A stretch of 24,504 bases of DNA from positions 1-24,504 of the forward strand of contig JAKITM010000030.1 in the NCBI GenBank assembly GCA_021648045.1. Direction: 5' to 3'. This DNA comes from Lysobacterales bacterium (GTDB taxonomy: Bacteria; Pseudomonadota; Gammaproteobacteria; Xanthomonadales; SZUA-36). Positions 6,381-13,972 of the stretch are shown piece after piece; the first letter of the stretch is position 1, and each line of letters opens with the position of its first letter. Under the pieces are notes generated by a model, which was not told the origin of the DNA, did not search any database, and was given only the letters and a program-made list of their open reading frames with translations. A program made the position numbers and the translations under genes.

Positions 6381-7271
6381 ATGACTTCCTCAATGACAGA
6401 AACTTCACTCAATCGCTTTCGGCAGCGCCATGCGGAATACCTCGAACAAGTACTGCCGGCTATTCCGGAAGGCTCCAATGACAGCCTTTCGGCAGCGATG
6501 CGCTATGCGGTACTTTCAGGCGGTAAACGCTTGCGCCCGTTATTGGTTTATGCATCCGGTCATGCACTTGGTATTCAGGCTGAACAACTGGACCGAGCGG
6601 CGCTGGCAGTTGAGTTAATCCATTGTTACTCATTGATACATGACGATTTGCCGGCGATGGATGATGACGACCTAAGACGAGGCCAGGCTACAGTACATAA
6701 GGCTTTTAATGAAGCCACAGCGGTCCTTGCCGGTGATGCACTGCAAACAATGGCCTTTGATTTACTGATTCAACAAACGGCAGTCAGCGACACAAACAAA
6801 ATTAAGGCATTGCAAATTTTAACCAAAGCAGCCTTGGATATGGTCAAAGGGCAGGCGTTGGATATTGCCTATGAAGGCCTGCAGCCTGAACAAGAGCAAC
6901 TCGAAGACATGCTGCAACTAAAAACCGGGGCTTTAATTAGCGCCAGTACTTTAATTGCCACAGCTTATGCGGAAAGCTTAACCGAATCCAAGTGCCTGGC
7001 ACTAGCAGATTATGCCGAGGCCATTGGGCTTGCCTTCCAAATCCGTGATGATGTATTAGATGTCACCGGCGACAGTGAAGTAATGGGCAAACCGCAGGGT
7101 TCTGATGCTGAACTGAATAAAGCCACATGGCCCGCGCGCTTCGGTATTGAGCAAGCCCATGTGCGTACCGCTCAGCTCTATGAGCGTGCGATTATTGCCT
7201 TAGAGCATTTTGATGAATCTGCTGATTTGCTCCGTCAACTTGCTGAATTGATGGTGGTCAGAGACCTTTGA
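6381..7271 (+). CDS. ispA: Farnesyl diphosphate synthase (polyprenyl synthetase)
   Basis: Condenses DMAPP/GPP with IPP to give farnesyl diphosphate in the cytoplasm, the step after IPP isomerase. The first Asp-rich motif DDLPAMDDDDLRRG begins at residue 88 and the second, DDVLDVTGD, at 223. GGKRLRP at 47-53 and GKPQGSD near 236 are also typical. Tyr83, five residues before the first Asp, is the bulky residue that limits product length to C15. The 296 residues match the family. Two in-frame ATGs (6381, 6393) exist; the family start fits either, and no strong ribosome binding site decides. In most gammaproteobacteria ispA sits between xseB and dxs; here it stands alone about 2 kb from the mevalonate operon, which suggests that isoprenoid genes have gathered here. 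Confidence 0.94.
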   Translation: MTSSMTETSLNRFRQRHAEYLEQVLPAIPEGSNDSLSAAMRYAVLSGGKRLRPLLVYASGHALGIQAEQLDRAALAVELIHCYSLIHDDLPAMDDDDLRRGQATVHKAFNEATAVLAGDALQTMAFDLLIQQTAVSDTNKIKALQILTKAALDMVKGQALDIAYEGLQPEQEQLEDMLQLKTGALISASTLIATAYAESLTESKCLALADYAEAIGLAFQIRDDVLDVTGDSEVMGKPQGSDAELNKATWPARFGIEQAHVRTAQLYERAIIALEHFDESADLLRQLAELMVVRDL

Positions 7272-7308
7272 GTTGACCGTACTTGTGCGATTTTTTGCGG
7301 TAGCGGAG

Positions 7309-8049
7309 TTAATATTTATAAGTACTCATCAAAAATCCAAGTTGATCGTGTATATACTGCAACTCGGATTCTGAAAGCGTGTTCTTATAAAGATTGCGTT
7401 CCTGATGGATATGGTCAGTTTTAAAATCTACAAGCTCTGGTTTTTCACTAATAAATTCTAGAATTAAATCGAGTTCGTGTTTTGTATTTTGGGTGAGATC
7501 TTCATACCTGGTTTCTATAACCAAGTCAGGGTTTGATTTTTTAAAGGCCTGTATTATTGAAACTGGTTCCTGCCAAAAATTGATAGCCCCGATTAGGTTT
7601 TGTTTGCCAATCTGGTGTCCGAGCATAATGCTTGTTACAACATTGATTGGGTTGCGCACCAGATGAATAAATTTTGCTTCAGGGAAATAACTATGCAAAA
7701 GTAGCAATCCATAGGCATGTTGTGGGGTTTTGTCAAATACTCGCACATTCTGTTTTTCTTGTTTACTTGCAAAAATTGTAAAATAATTTAGTAGGAGCTC
7801 TTTGCGGTTGTTTGATATTTTGTAAATTTCATCAAATTCAGATTCGCTTATATTATCCATCGACCTGTGTAACTTTAACGTTTCCAACTCATATTCCACG
7901 CTGGAGTAGCCGTTTGAAGCAAAAGGGTCTGCCCACCTAAAGATATGGGTTTCTTCTGGACAAGCAAGCCGCGGATGCATCCGCAATAAGTCCCGCAGTA
8001 AAGTTGTTCCAGACCGGGGGCTGCCAATAATAAAAAAAGGTGTTTTCAT
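7309..8049 (-). CDS. PAPS-dependent sulfotransferase family protein
   Basis: A 246-residue cytoplasmic sulfotransferase-fold protein. The 5'-phosphosulfate loop is GSPRSGTTLL at 9-18, right at the N-terminus as usual. The 3'-phosphate site is FIHLVRNPINVVTSIM at 127-142, with Arg132 and Ser140. FDKTP at 105-109 is the conserved Lys segment seen in this family. It would transfer sulfate from PAPS to a hydroxyl or amino group; the acceptor is unknown. The ATG overlaps the stop of the deacetylase gene as ATGA, so the two are co-translated and probably act on the same glycan or glycolipid. Composition is strikingly AT-rich: 7741-7860 is under 30 percent GC by hand count, against close to half in the leucine genes. 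That suggests horizontal acquisition. Confidence 0.87.
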   Translation of the reverse strand: MKTPFFIIGSPRSGTTLLRDLLRMHPRLACPEETHIFRWADPFASNGYSSVEYELETLKLHRSMDNISESEFDEIYKISNNRKELLLNYFTIFASKQEKQNVRVFDKTPQHAYGLLLLHSYFPEAKFIHLVRNPINVVTSIMLGHQIGKQNLIGAINFWQEPVSIIQAFKKSNPDLVIETRYEDLTQNTKHELDLILEFISEKPELVDFKTDHIHQERNLYKNTLSESELQYIHDQLGFLMSTYKY

Positions 8050-8849
8050 GCAGAGGTTTCCAAAATCGATTTTAGACCGTTAGCAGACTGCCAGTTATCC
8101 CCGCAGACAAAGCGGGGTAAGAACCAACGATTACAGTCTGGTGTGATAGCTTTCGGCACAATACTAAATGCTGCGTCTAAACCTATTTCCGGTCCTATTT
8201 TAGGCAGGTAAATAGAACGAAGATAGTCACTGCTCTGACCCCACGGGTAGGCAAAGAATTTGGGGGTTCTTGCGGTTACAGATCGAATATACTCACTGGA
8301 CTTTCTTATTTCTAGCTCACACTCGGCTTCTGTATTTATATCCTCGAATCCCCCGCGCTGATTGTATTTATGAGCAGATGGGTCAATTGCACGGTGGTTA
8401 TGATCCCAACTGTGGTTCTCTATAGTTAGTTGGCCGCTTTCAATCGCTGGCTTCCACCAACGGTCATGCCACCAGTCTCTTTCTCCATAGTCTTTCTGAT
8501 CCATTTGTTTTCGACCTATGGGAGAAGCAATAACGAAAGAGCTGGCAGTTGCGGTAGCGTCGGTTTGTGTATTAAATTCTTGTAATATTCGAGTAAAACT
8601 TTTTTGATGCCCATACTGGGGATGAATAAAATCTTCAAAATCAAATATCGGACCATCATCGAAGGTCAAAGCTACAAACGAGCCGCTACGCCCGGAAAGC
8701 CCGGCAGCAACAGCATCTGCTAGAGAGATAACCTGAAAGCCTTGCGCATATATAGTTTTTAGGTCCTGTTCAAGTGCGATATGGTCATTGCAGGAATAAT
8801 CGTTGCCTGAAATATTGCAGCTATGATAAGTAAGTACAAGAGTAGTCAT
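8046..8849 (-). CDS. Polysaccharide deacetylase family protein (NodB/CE4-like)
   Basis: A 267-residue protein with the NodB-homology motifs. Motif 1 is LTFDDGP at 61-67 (catalytic base and metal Asp), motif 2 is ENHSWDH at 144-150, giving the metal ligands His146 and His150, and motif 3 is FAYPWG at 199-204. The expected reaction is metal-dependent N- or O-deacetylation of a sugar. No signal peptide is present, so it probably acts on a cytoplasmic precursor, unlike secreted chitin or peptidoglycan deacetylases. A Trp-rich stretch (WWHDRWW at 126-132) precedes motif 2. It is the first gene of a two-gene unit with the sulfotransferase (ATGA overlap). The upstream gap 8850-8950 has a weak GGTGG/CCACC hairpin at 8909-8923 and no clear promoter or terminator. 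Confidence 0.85.
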   Translation of the reverse strand: MTTLVLTYHSCNISGNDYSCNDHIALEQDLKTIYAQGFQVISLADAVAAGLSGRSGSFVALTFDDGPIFDFEDFIHPQYGHQKSFTRILQEFNTQTDATATASSFVIASPIGRKQMDQKDYGERDWWHDRWWKPAIESGQLTIENHSWDHNHRAIDPSAHKYNQRGGFEDINTEAECELEIRKSSEYIRSVTARTPKFFAYPWGQSSDYLRSIYLPKIGPEIGLDAAFSIVPKAITPDCNRWFLPRFVCGDNWQSANGLKSILETSA

Positions 8850-8950
8850 TATTATTTATTATTGCTGCTGAGGTTTCTGGATTAGGGTCATGTTGGTACA
8901 GGCTTGTTGGTGGCCGAACCACCTGTGGATATTTCCTCACTCTCAAACGC

Positions 8951-9358
8951 CTAAAAGATATCCGCGCCGTCTTCGAACTGATTCTCAAAATCATCAGCAA
9001 GTCGGGCGATATAGCTGATTGCCGATTCCGCTTCTGACATTACCAAGCTGGAATAGGCAATGTTATGGCACATTTTAATATAGGCAGTTCCACCAAGATC
9101 ACCTACAGCTAGATAACCAACTCGTAGCATTTGATTTATTCGCAGGCATTTCTCGGCGTCATAGTGGTCTAGTGGAATAACCGTGGTCTCGATTCGTAGG
9201 TAACGATGGTCGGCATCATCTTTTATTTCCGCCAAAAAGATGCTCTGGCGTCGCCCGGTTTCTTCGGTTTTATACTCAAAGCCGATAATAAAGGGTTCGT
9301 CGTGAACCAGTTCATTATTATTTTGGATGACTTCACGAATTCCGGCAAATGTTTTCAT
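8951..9358 (-). CDS. Small conserved protein, YbjN-like / secretion-chaperone-like fold suspected
   Basis: I do not recognise this 135-residue protein with certainty. It has no signal peptide or membrane segment and a very acidic C-terminus (DDFENQFEDGADIF). The pattern of beta strands ending in LRIETTVIPL, a helix with LRINQMLRVGYLAVGD, a strand IKMCHNIAYSSL, then a helix (AESAISYIARLADDFE) resembles the YbjN/type III secretion chaperone-like superfamily. It follows the HSD10-like gene by 23 bases with AGGA 9 bases before the ATG, so it is probably the last gene of the leucine operon. Any role in branched-chain catabolism is unproven. Confidence 0.65.
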   Translation of the reverse strand: MKTFAGIREVIQNNNELVHDEPFIIGFEYKTEETGRRQSIFLAEIKDDADHRYLRIETTVIPLDHYDAEKCLRINQMLRVGYLAVGDLGGTAYIKMCHNIAYSSLVMSEAESAISYIARLADDFENQFEDGADIF

Positions 9359-9381
9359 TGTATTTGTTCCTGCATGGGCTT

Positions 9382-10149
9382 CTATTTTGGTGCCAGTCTA
9401 ATAGCACCGTCCAGTCTTATGGTGCTACCGTTTAAATAGTGATTGTCTATTATATGCGCTGCCAGGTCAGCAAATTCATCAGCCTGCCCCAAACGACTGG
9501 GAAAGGGTACTGCAGCACCGAGTGCGTCTTGTACTTCCTGTGGCGCGTTATCGATCATTGGTGTGCGAAATACACCTGGAGCAATGGTCATTACGCGGAT
9601 ACCAAAGCGAGTAAATTCCCGCGCCATTGGCAGAGTCATGCCGACTATACCACCCTTGGAGGCAGAGTAGGCGGCTTGCCCAATTTGACCTTCGTAGGCG
9701 GCAATAGATGCGGTGTTAATGATTACCCCGCGTTGTCCGTCGTCATCTGCGGTATTTTTTGCCATCACAGCAGCGGCACTCTTGGCCACATTAAAGCTGC
9801 CTATCAGGTTGACTTCAATGGTGCGGCGGAAAGTATCCAAGGGCATTGGCGCTTCGCGCCCGAGGACTCGACCGGAACCTAGAATTCCAGCGCAATTAAT
9901 CAAAATATTGATCCCTTGCATGGTTTGATTGGCAGTTTCTACTGCTGCATTTACGCTATCTTCCGAGCTGACATCGGTGTTAATAAAGGCTGATCTTGCA
10001 CCTAGTTCTGCTACCGCTTGCTGACCGCGCTCATCATTGATATCCAGCAGGCAAACTTGACCGCCTGCGGCAATAATATTTTTAGCTACAGCGAATCCCA
10101 AGCCGGAGGCGCCGCCGGTAATAATGGCTTTTTGTGATTGTTTGTTCAT
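9382..10149 (-). CDS. Short-chain 3-hydroxyacyl-CoA dehydrogenase, HSD10-like (type II)
   Basis: A 255-residue classical SDR. The nucleotide site is TGGASGLG at 11-18 and Asp36 after the second strand marks NAD preference. NNAG is replaced by NCAG, and the triad is Ser148, Tyr161, Lys165 (YSASK). The segments NTASIAAYEGQIGQAAYSAS and the C-terminal GSTIRLDGAIRLAPK are typical of HSD17B10-type enzymes, which oxidise 3-hydroxy-2-methylbutyryl-CoA in isoleucine breakdown and other short 3-hydroxyacyl-CoAs. It lies 56 bases after HMG-CoA lyase in the leucine operon. With the operon's thiolase it would supply the last two steps of isoleucine degradation, so the operon may serve more than leucine. 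Substrate is inferred from family and context. Confidence 0.88.
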   Translation of the reverse strand: MNKQSQKAIITGGASGLGFAVAKNIIAAGGQVCLLDINDERGQQAVAELGARSAFINTDVSSEDSVNAAVETANQTMQGINILINCAGILGSGRVLGREAPMPLDTFRRTIEVNLIGSFNVAKSAAAVMAKNTADDDGQRGVIINTASIAAYEGQIGQAAYSASKGGIVGMTLPMAREFTRFGIRVMTIAPGVFRTPMIDNAPQEVQDALGAAVPFPSRLGQADEFADLAAHIIDNHYLNGSTIRLDGAIRLAPK

Positions 10150-10205
10150 TGTTTTATGACCTGTTTGATTATTTTATTTAATTCATGTTTGGGCTATGGT
10201 TAAGT

Positions 10206-11114
10206 TTAGGTATTCCATGCTCGACCTACTGCGCTGGCATTGGTGCGTCCGAGAGCACCGGAGATAAAACGACCGGCTGCTACTAGCGCATCGAGATCAA
10301 TGCCGCTTTCAATACCCATGCCATTGAGCATATAGACGACATCTTCGCTGGCAATATTGCCGGTAGCACCTGGGGCGTAAGGGCAGCCACCAAGGCCGGC
10401 AATGCTGGAATCAATGACCTGTACGCCGGATTCAAGGCAGGCAAGGATATTTGCCAGAGCCTGACCATTGGTATCATGAAAATGTACCGCTAATTGTGGC
10501 ATGGGTACAACAGCGGCCACAGCTTCCAGCATTTGTTTAGCTTTCAGTGGTGTGCCAACACCAATGGTATCGCCCAGCGAGATCTCATCACAACCCAGCG
10601 CGAGTAGTTTCTCAGCTACTCTAAGCACTTCTGAGACTTTAACTTTGCCATCAATTGGGCAACCCAGCACACAAGAGATATACCCACGAACGCGTAAATT
10701 ATTAGCTTTTGCGAGCTCTATCACAGCGGCCGATCGCTGTAGTGATTCTTCGATACTGCAGTTGATGTTCTTTTGATTAAAACCTTCCGATGCCGCGGTA
10801 AATACTGCGATTTCTTGGGCGCCGGCGGTAAGCGCTCGCTGCATGCCGGTTAGATTTGGTACTAACACAGGGTATTGGATGCCCGCTAGTGGTTGATGCT
10901 GACTGAGCATAGCTTCGGCATCTGCGAGTTGCGGTACCCACAAGGGATGTACAAAACCGGTTAACTCAATGGTGCGTAAACCGGTTTTTTCCAAGCGGTG
11001 CAGCAATGATAACTTGACCTGCATCGGGATAATTTGTTGTTCGTTTTGTAAGCCGTCGCGCAGGCCGACTTCAACAATTCGGACGCTGTCGGGATAGCCT
11101 GCTTGATGGCTCAT
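10206..11114 (-). CDS. liuE: Hydroxymethylglutaryl-CoA lyase
   Basis: Splits HMG-CoA into acetyl-CoA and acetoacetate, the last committed step of leucine breakdown. Length is 302 residues. Comparison with the human enzyme at a constant offset of 22 places Arg19-Asp20 (human R41-D42), Glu50 (E72), His211/His213 (HFHDT; H233/H235) and Cys244 in GLGGCPYAPGATGN (C266), so the metal site and catalytic loop are complete. One oddity: the usual TSFVSPKWVPQ reads TGFVHPLWVPQ, with Gly53 at the position of human Ser75 and His at the second serine. The ATG overlaps the stop of the MCC alpha gene as ATGA. In this genome the lyase would compete for HMG-CoA with the reductase-kinase encoded about 8 kb away. 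Confidence 0.95.
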   Translation of the reverse strand: MSHQAGYPDSVRIVEVGLRDGLQNEQQIIPMQVKLSLLHRLEKTGLRTIELTGFVHPLWVPQLADAEAMLSQHQPLAGIQYPVLVPNLTGMQRALTAGAQEIAVFTAASEGFNQKNINCSIEESLQRSAAVIELAKANNLRVRGYISCVLGCPIDGKVKVSEVLRVAEKLLALGCDEISLGDTIGVGTPLKAKQMLEAVAAVVPMPQLAVHFHDTNGQALANILACLESGVQVIDSSIAGLGGCPYAPGATGNIASEDVVYMLNGMGIESGIDLDALVAAGRFISGALGRTNASAVGRAWNT

Positions 11115-13117
11115 AATGTTTCAATTTCCAGCTCAATCAGCAAAGTGTCGGCATCAACAAAGCCACTACTTTGCTCAATAACGGATTTCACTACCGCACT
11201 GACTTCTGCACGCAGGGATAACTCCATTTTCATTGCCTCCATGATAACCAGTACATCGCCCGTATTCACAGATTCGCCGGCTTGGACTTTAATTTCAATA
11301 ATATTACCCGGCATGGGTGCCACAATTTTGGTGTTGGCCATGAGTTGCATCTCGGCTGATGCTTGCCATTTTAGTTGGTTAAAACTTAGGCGCGAGGTTT
11401 CCGCAACAAGGCAGTAGCTATTGTGTTCACAGTGCATTTTGCGCTCAAAGTCTTGTTGACCAATGCGTAAAGAAAACTGGAAAGCATTTTTATTCAGGCT
11501 GAGCAGTTGGCATTCCACCGCTGTTTCTGTTTGCTCTGAAGCGGATTGAATGACAAATCTACCGGCAGTACCGCTGGTGGAAAACTCAAAGATTTGATCC
11601 TTATATTGCAACAAAATATGTTGTGTGGCTGTTGCCCCAATGCGCCAGTTATCCGTCGTATTCCAGGGGCTTGCGGCTTGTTTATCAGCCTGCAGTTGTT
11701 GTTGTAAAAATATCCCGGCAGCAGCAATTGTTAGCTCGCGACTCAGGTCTTCATGTTCCAGTAGTTCGGTCAGATGGTGATCGATCCAGGCTGTATGCAT
11801 GCTACCGCTGGTAAACGGGTCGGATGCAAGCAAGCGTTGCAGGAAATCAAGATTGTTACTGATACCATCAACCCAGCAAGCCGCCAGCGCATCTTTCAAA
11901 TAGCCAATGGCGGTGTTTCTATCTTTAGCATGGACACATAATTTGGCGATCATCGGGTCGTAATGCACGCTGATGCGATCACCACTGATAACACCGGAGT
12001 CAAAACGAATGGATTGGTTTTGCGCTGGCTGGACTAGCTTTCTAATAACACCAGCCGCCGGCAGAAACTCATTATCAGGGTCTTCTGCATACAGGCGAGC
12101 CTCGATAGTATGCCCGTGAGCCTGTATGGTCGGTTGTTTCAGTGGCAGGGCTTCGCCTGAAGCCACCATTATTTGCCACTCAACCAGATCAATTCCGGTC
12201 AGCATTTCAGTAACTGGATGCTCTACTTGGAGGCGGGTGTTCATTTCCATAAACCAGAACTCGCCATCTTCTGAGAGGATAAATTCGATGGTTCCAGCAC
12301 CACTGTAATCTACTGCGGCGGTAGCAGCGACCGCAGCCTTGTACATGGCATTGCGAATGTTCTCATCAAGATTGGGTGCAGGTGCTTCCTCAATGACTTT
12401 TTGATAACGGCGTTGACTCGAACAGTCGCGCTCAAACAGGTGAACCACATTGCCATGCTGATCTGCAAAAACCTGAACCTCGATATGTCGGGGTCTTTCA
12501 ATGTAACGCTCTAGAATGACCTGATCATCGCCGAAGGCCCGTAACGCTTCCCGCCGGGTTGCAGCCAATGCTTCTTCAAAGTCTGAACTTTCACGGGAAA
12601 TTCGCATGCCTTTGCCACCACCACCAGCACTGGCTTTTATCAGTAGGGGATAACCAACTTCGCCCGCAGCTTTGATAAGCGTGTCATTATCTTGAGCTGT
12701 ACCATGATAACCAGGAACACAGGCTACCTGGGCTTTTTCCATAGCAATTTTTGCGGCGGCTTTTGAGGCCATTAATTCAAGTACATCCGCCCGCGGCCCG
12801 ATAAAAATGATGTTGTTTTTTTCTAGCGCTCTGGCGAAGCCAGCATTTTCTGAAAGGAAGCCATAACCGGGATGAATAGCATCGGCCTCACTGTCTTTTG
12901 CCGCTTGTATTACTTTAGAAATATCCAGATAAGAGTCGGCCGCAGATGCAGCACCAAGGTATATTGCTGCATCGGCGAGTTTGACATGTTGGGCATTACG
13001 GTCGGCATCGGAATAGACCGCGATTGAACGAATGCCCATTTTTTTACAGCTGCGGATCACCCGACAAGCTATTTCTCCGCGATTGGCGATTAAGATACTG
13101 TTAATTTGATTGTTCAT
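11111..13117 (-). CDS. liuD: Methylcrotonyl-CoA carboxylase alpha subunit (biotin carboxylase + biotin carrier)
   Basis: ATP- and biotin-dependent subunit that carboxylates biotin for 3-methylcrotonyl-CoA carboxylation. The 668-residue protein starts with the biotin carboxylase domain (ANRGEIACRVIRSC near 10, the ATP-grasp loop GGGGKGMRIS near 165, FMEMNTRLQVEHPVTE near 290). A middle MCC-type linker region follows, and the C-terminal biotinyl domain carries EAMKM with the biotin-accepting Lys630. Size and domain order fit MCC alpha (about 650-670 residues) rather than a stand-alone AccC (about 450). It overlaps both neighbours by ATGA: the hydratase gene before it and HMG-CoA lyase after it. 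No separate biotin ligase is encoded in the window. Confidence 0.95.
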   Translation of the reverse strand: MNNQINSILIANRGEIACRVIRSCKKMGIRSIAVYSDADRNAQHVKLADAAIYLGAASAADSYLDISKVIQAAKDSEADAIHPGYGFLSENAGFARALEKNNIIFIGPRADVLELMASKAAAKIAMEKAQVACVPGYHGTAQDNDTLIKAAGEVGYPLLIKASAGGGGKGMRISRESSDFEEALAATRREALRAFGDDQVILERYIERPRHIEVQVFADQHGNVVHLFERDCSSQRRYQKVIEEAPAPNLDENIRNAMYKAAVAATAAVDYSGAGTIEFILSEDGEFWFMEMNTRLQVEHPVTEMLTGIDLVEWQIMVASGEALPLKQPTIQAHGHTIEARLYAEDPDNEFLPAAGVIRKLVQPAQNQSIRFDSGVISGDRISVHYDPMIAKLCVHAKDRNTAIGYLKDALAACWVDGISNNLDFLQRLLASDPFTSGSMHTAWIDHHLTELLEHEDLSRELTIAAAGIFLQQQLQADKQAASPWNTTDNWRIGATATQHILLQYKDQIFEFSTSGTAGRFVIQSASEQTETAVECQLLSLNKNAFQFSLRIGQQDFERKMHCEHNSYCLVAETSRLSFNQLKWQASAEMQLMANTKIVAPMPGNIIEIKVQAGESVNTGDVLVIMEAMKMELSLRAEVSAVVKSVIEQSSGFVDADTLLIELEIETL

Positions 13118-13911
13118 TTTTTAGGCTGCCAGCTAGGGCGGCGTTTTTCAAGAAAGGCTTGCAGGCCTTCCTGACCTTCATCGGAAGTGCGCAAACGGGC
13201 AATCATTGCGGTGGTGTTTTCATCCAGGCGTTTTTGTTTTTCTTGATCATTGCCGCTGATGGCAAACACCAGTTGCTTGGCAAATATACTAGCTATAGGG
13301 CCGCTGGCAAGAAATTTATCGACTTCAGTGGCGACCTTCTCATCGAGCGATTTCGCTGGGCATGTTTCATGTATCAGTCCGATTCGAAGCGCCTCGTTAG
13401 CATTAAATCGGTCGCCGTTGAGAAAATAACGCCTTGCAGCGGGTTCGCCAATGCGTCGGACTACATAGGCTGATATTACTGCTGGTACCAGCCCAAGCCG
13501 GGTTTCTGTCAGTCCGAAAGTGCAGCTGTCTACAGCAATAGCGATATCACAGCAAGCAATTAAGCCTACACCGCCACCAAAGGCATTGCCATTAACTTTG
13601 GCAATGGTGGGTTTGGGGAAATAGTTTAGGGTTCGCAGCAGCACCGCCAGCGCCATTGCCTGTTGCTGGTTTTCTGCATCGGAGGCGTTGATGCCTGCAC
13701 GCATTTCATTAATATCAGCGCCAGCAGAGAACGATTTACCAGCGCCGGTAATCACTACCGCGCGCAACTTGGAGTCCTGCCCCAATATGAGCAGGCTAGA
13801 GCTGAGTTCAGAAATTAATTCAGCATTGAATGCATTATGAACTTCCGGTCGATTTAGCTGCAGCGTAACCACACCGTTTCGATCTTTTTTCTGGCTGATA
13901 AACTGGCTCAT
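13114..13911 (-). CDS. liuC: Methylglutaconyl-CoA hydratase (crotonase family)
   Basis: A 265-residue enoyl-CoA hydratase/isomerase family member, inferred to hydrate 3-methylglutaconyl-CoA to HMG-CoA. Crotonase signatures are SAGADINEM at 62-70 (first oxyanion-hole element), NAFGGGVGLIACCDIAIA at 109-126 (second), and TETRLGLVPA at 135-144, whose Glu136 lies at the catalytic position. Motifs alone do not separate LiuC from other crotonases; its place between the two carboxylase subunit genes makes the assignment. AAGGA lies 7 bases before the ATG, and the stop overlaps the next start (ATGA). This enzyme makes the HMG-CoA used by both HMG-CoA lyase and, possibly, the mevalonate operon. Confidence 0.91.
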   Translation of the reverse strand: MSQFISQKKDRNGVVTLQLNRPEVHNAFNAELISELSSSLLILGQDSKLRAVVITGAGKSFSAGADINEMRAGINASDAENQQQAMALAVLLRTLNYFPKPTIAKVNGNAFGGGVGLIACCDIAIAVDSCTFGLTETRLGLVPAVISAYVVRRIGEPAARRYFLNGDRFNANEALRIGLIHETCPAKSLDEKVATEVDKFLASGPIASIFAKQLVFAISGNDQEKQKRLDENTTAMIARLRTSDEGQEGLQAFLEKRRPSWQPKK

Positions 13912-13972
13912 TAATGATTCCTTAATAATTCTTTAGTGATTCTTTGTAACTATATTGCTGAGACCTGTAAGC

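Noticed and set aside
8909..8923. GGTGG/CCACC hairpin upstream of the deacetylase gene as a terminator
   Set aside because: Five-base-pair stem with no T-run; too weak to call.
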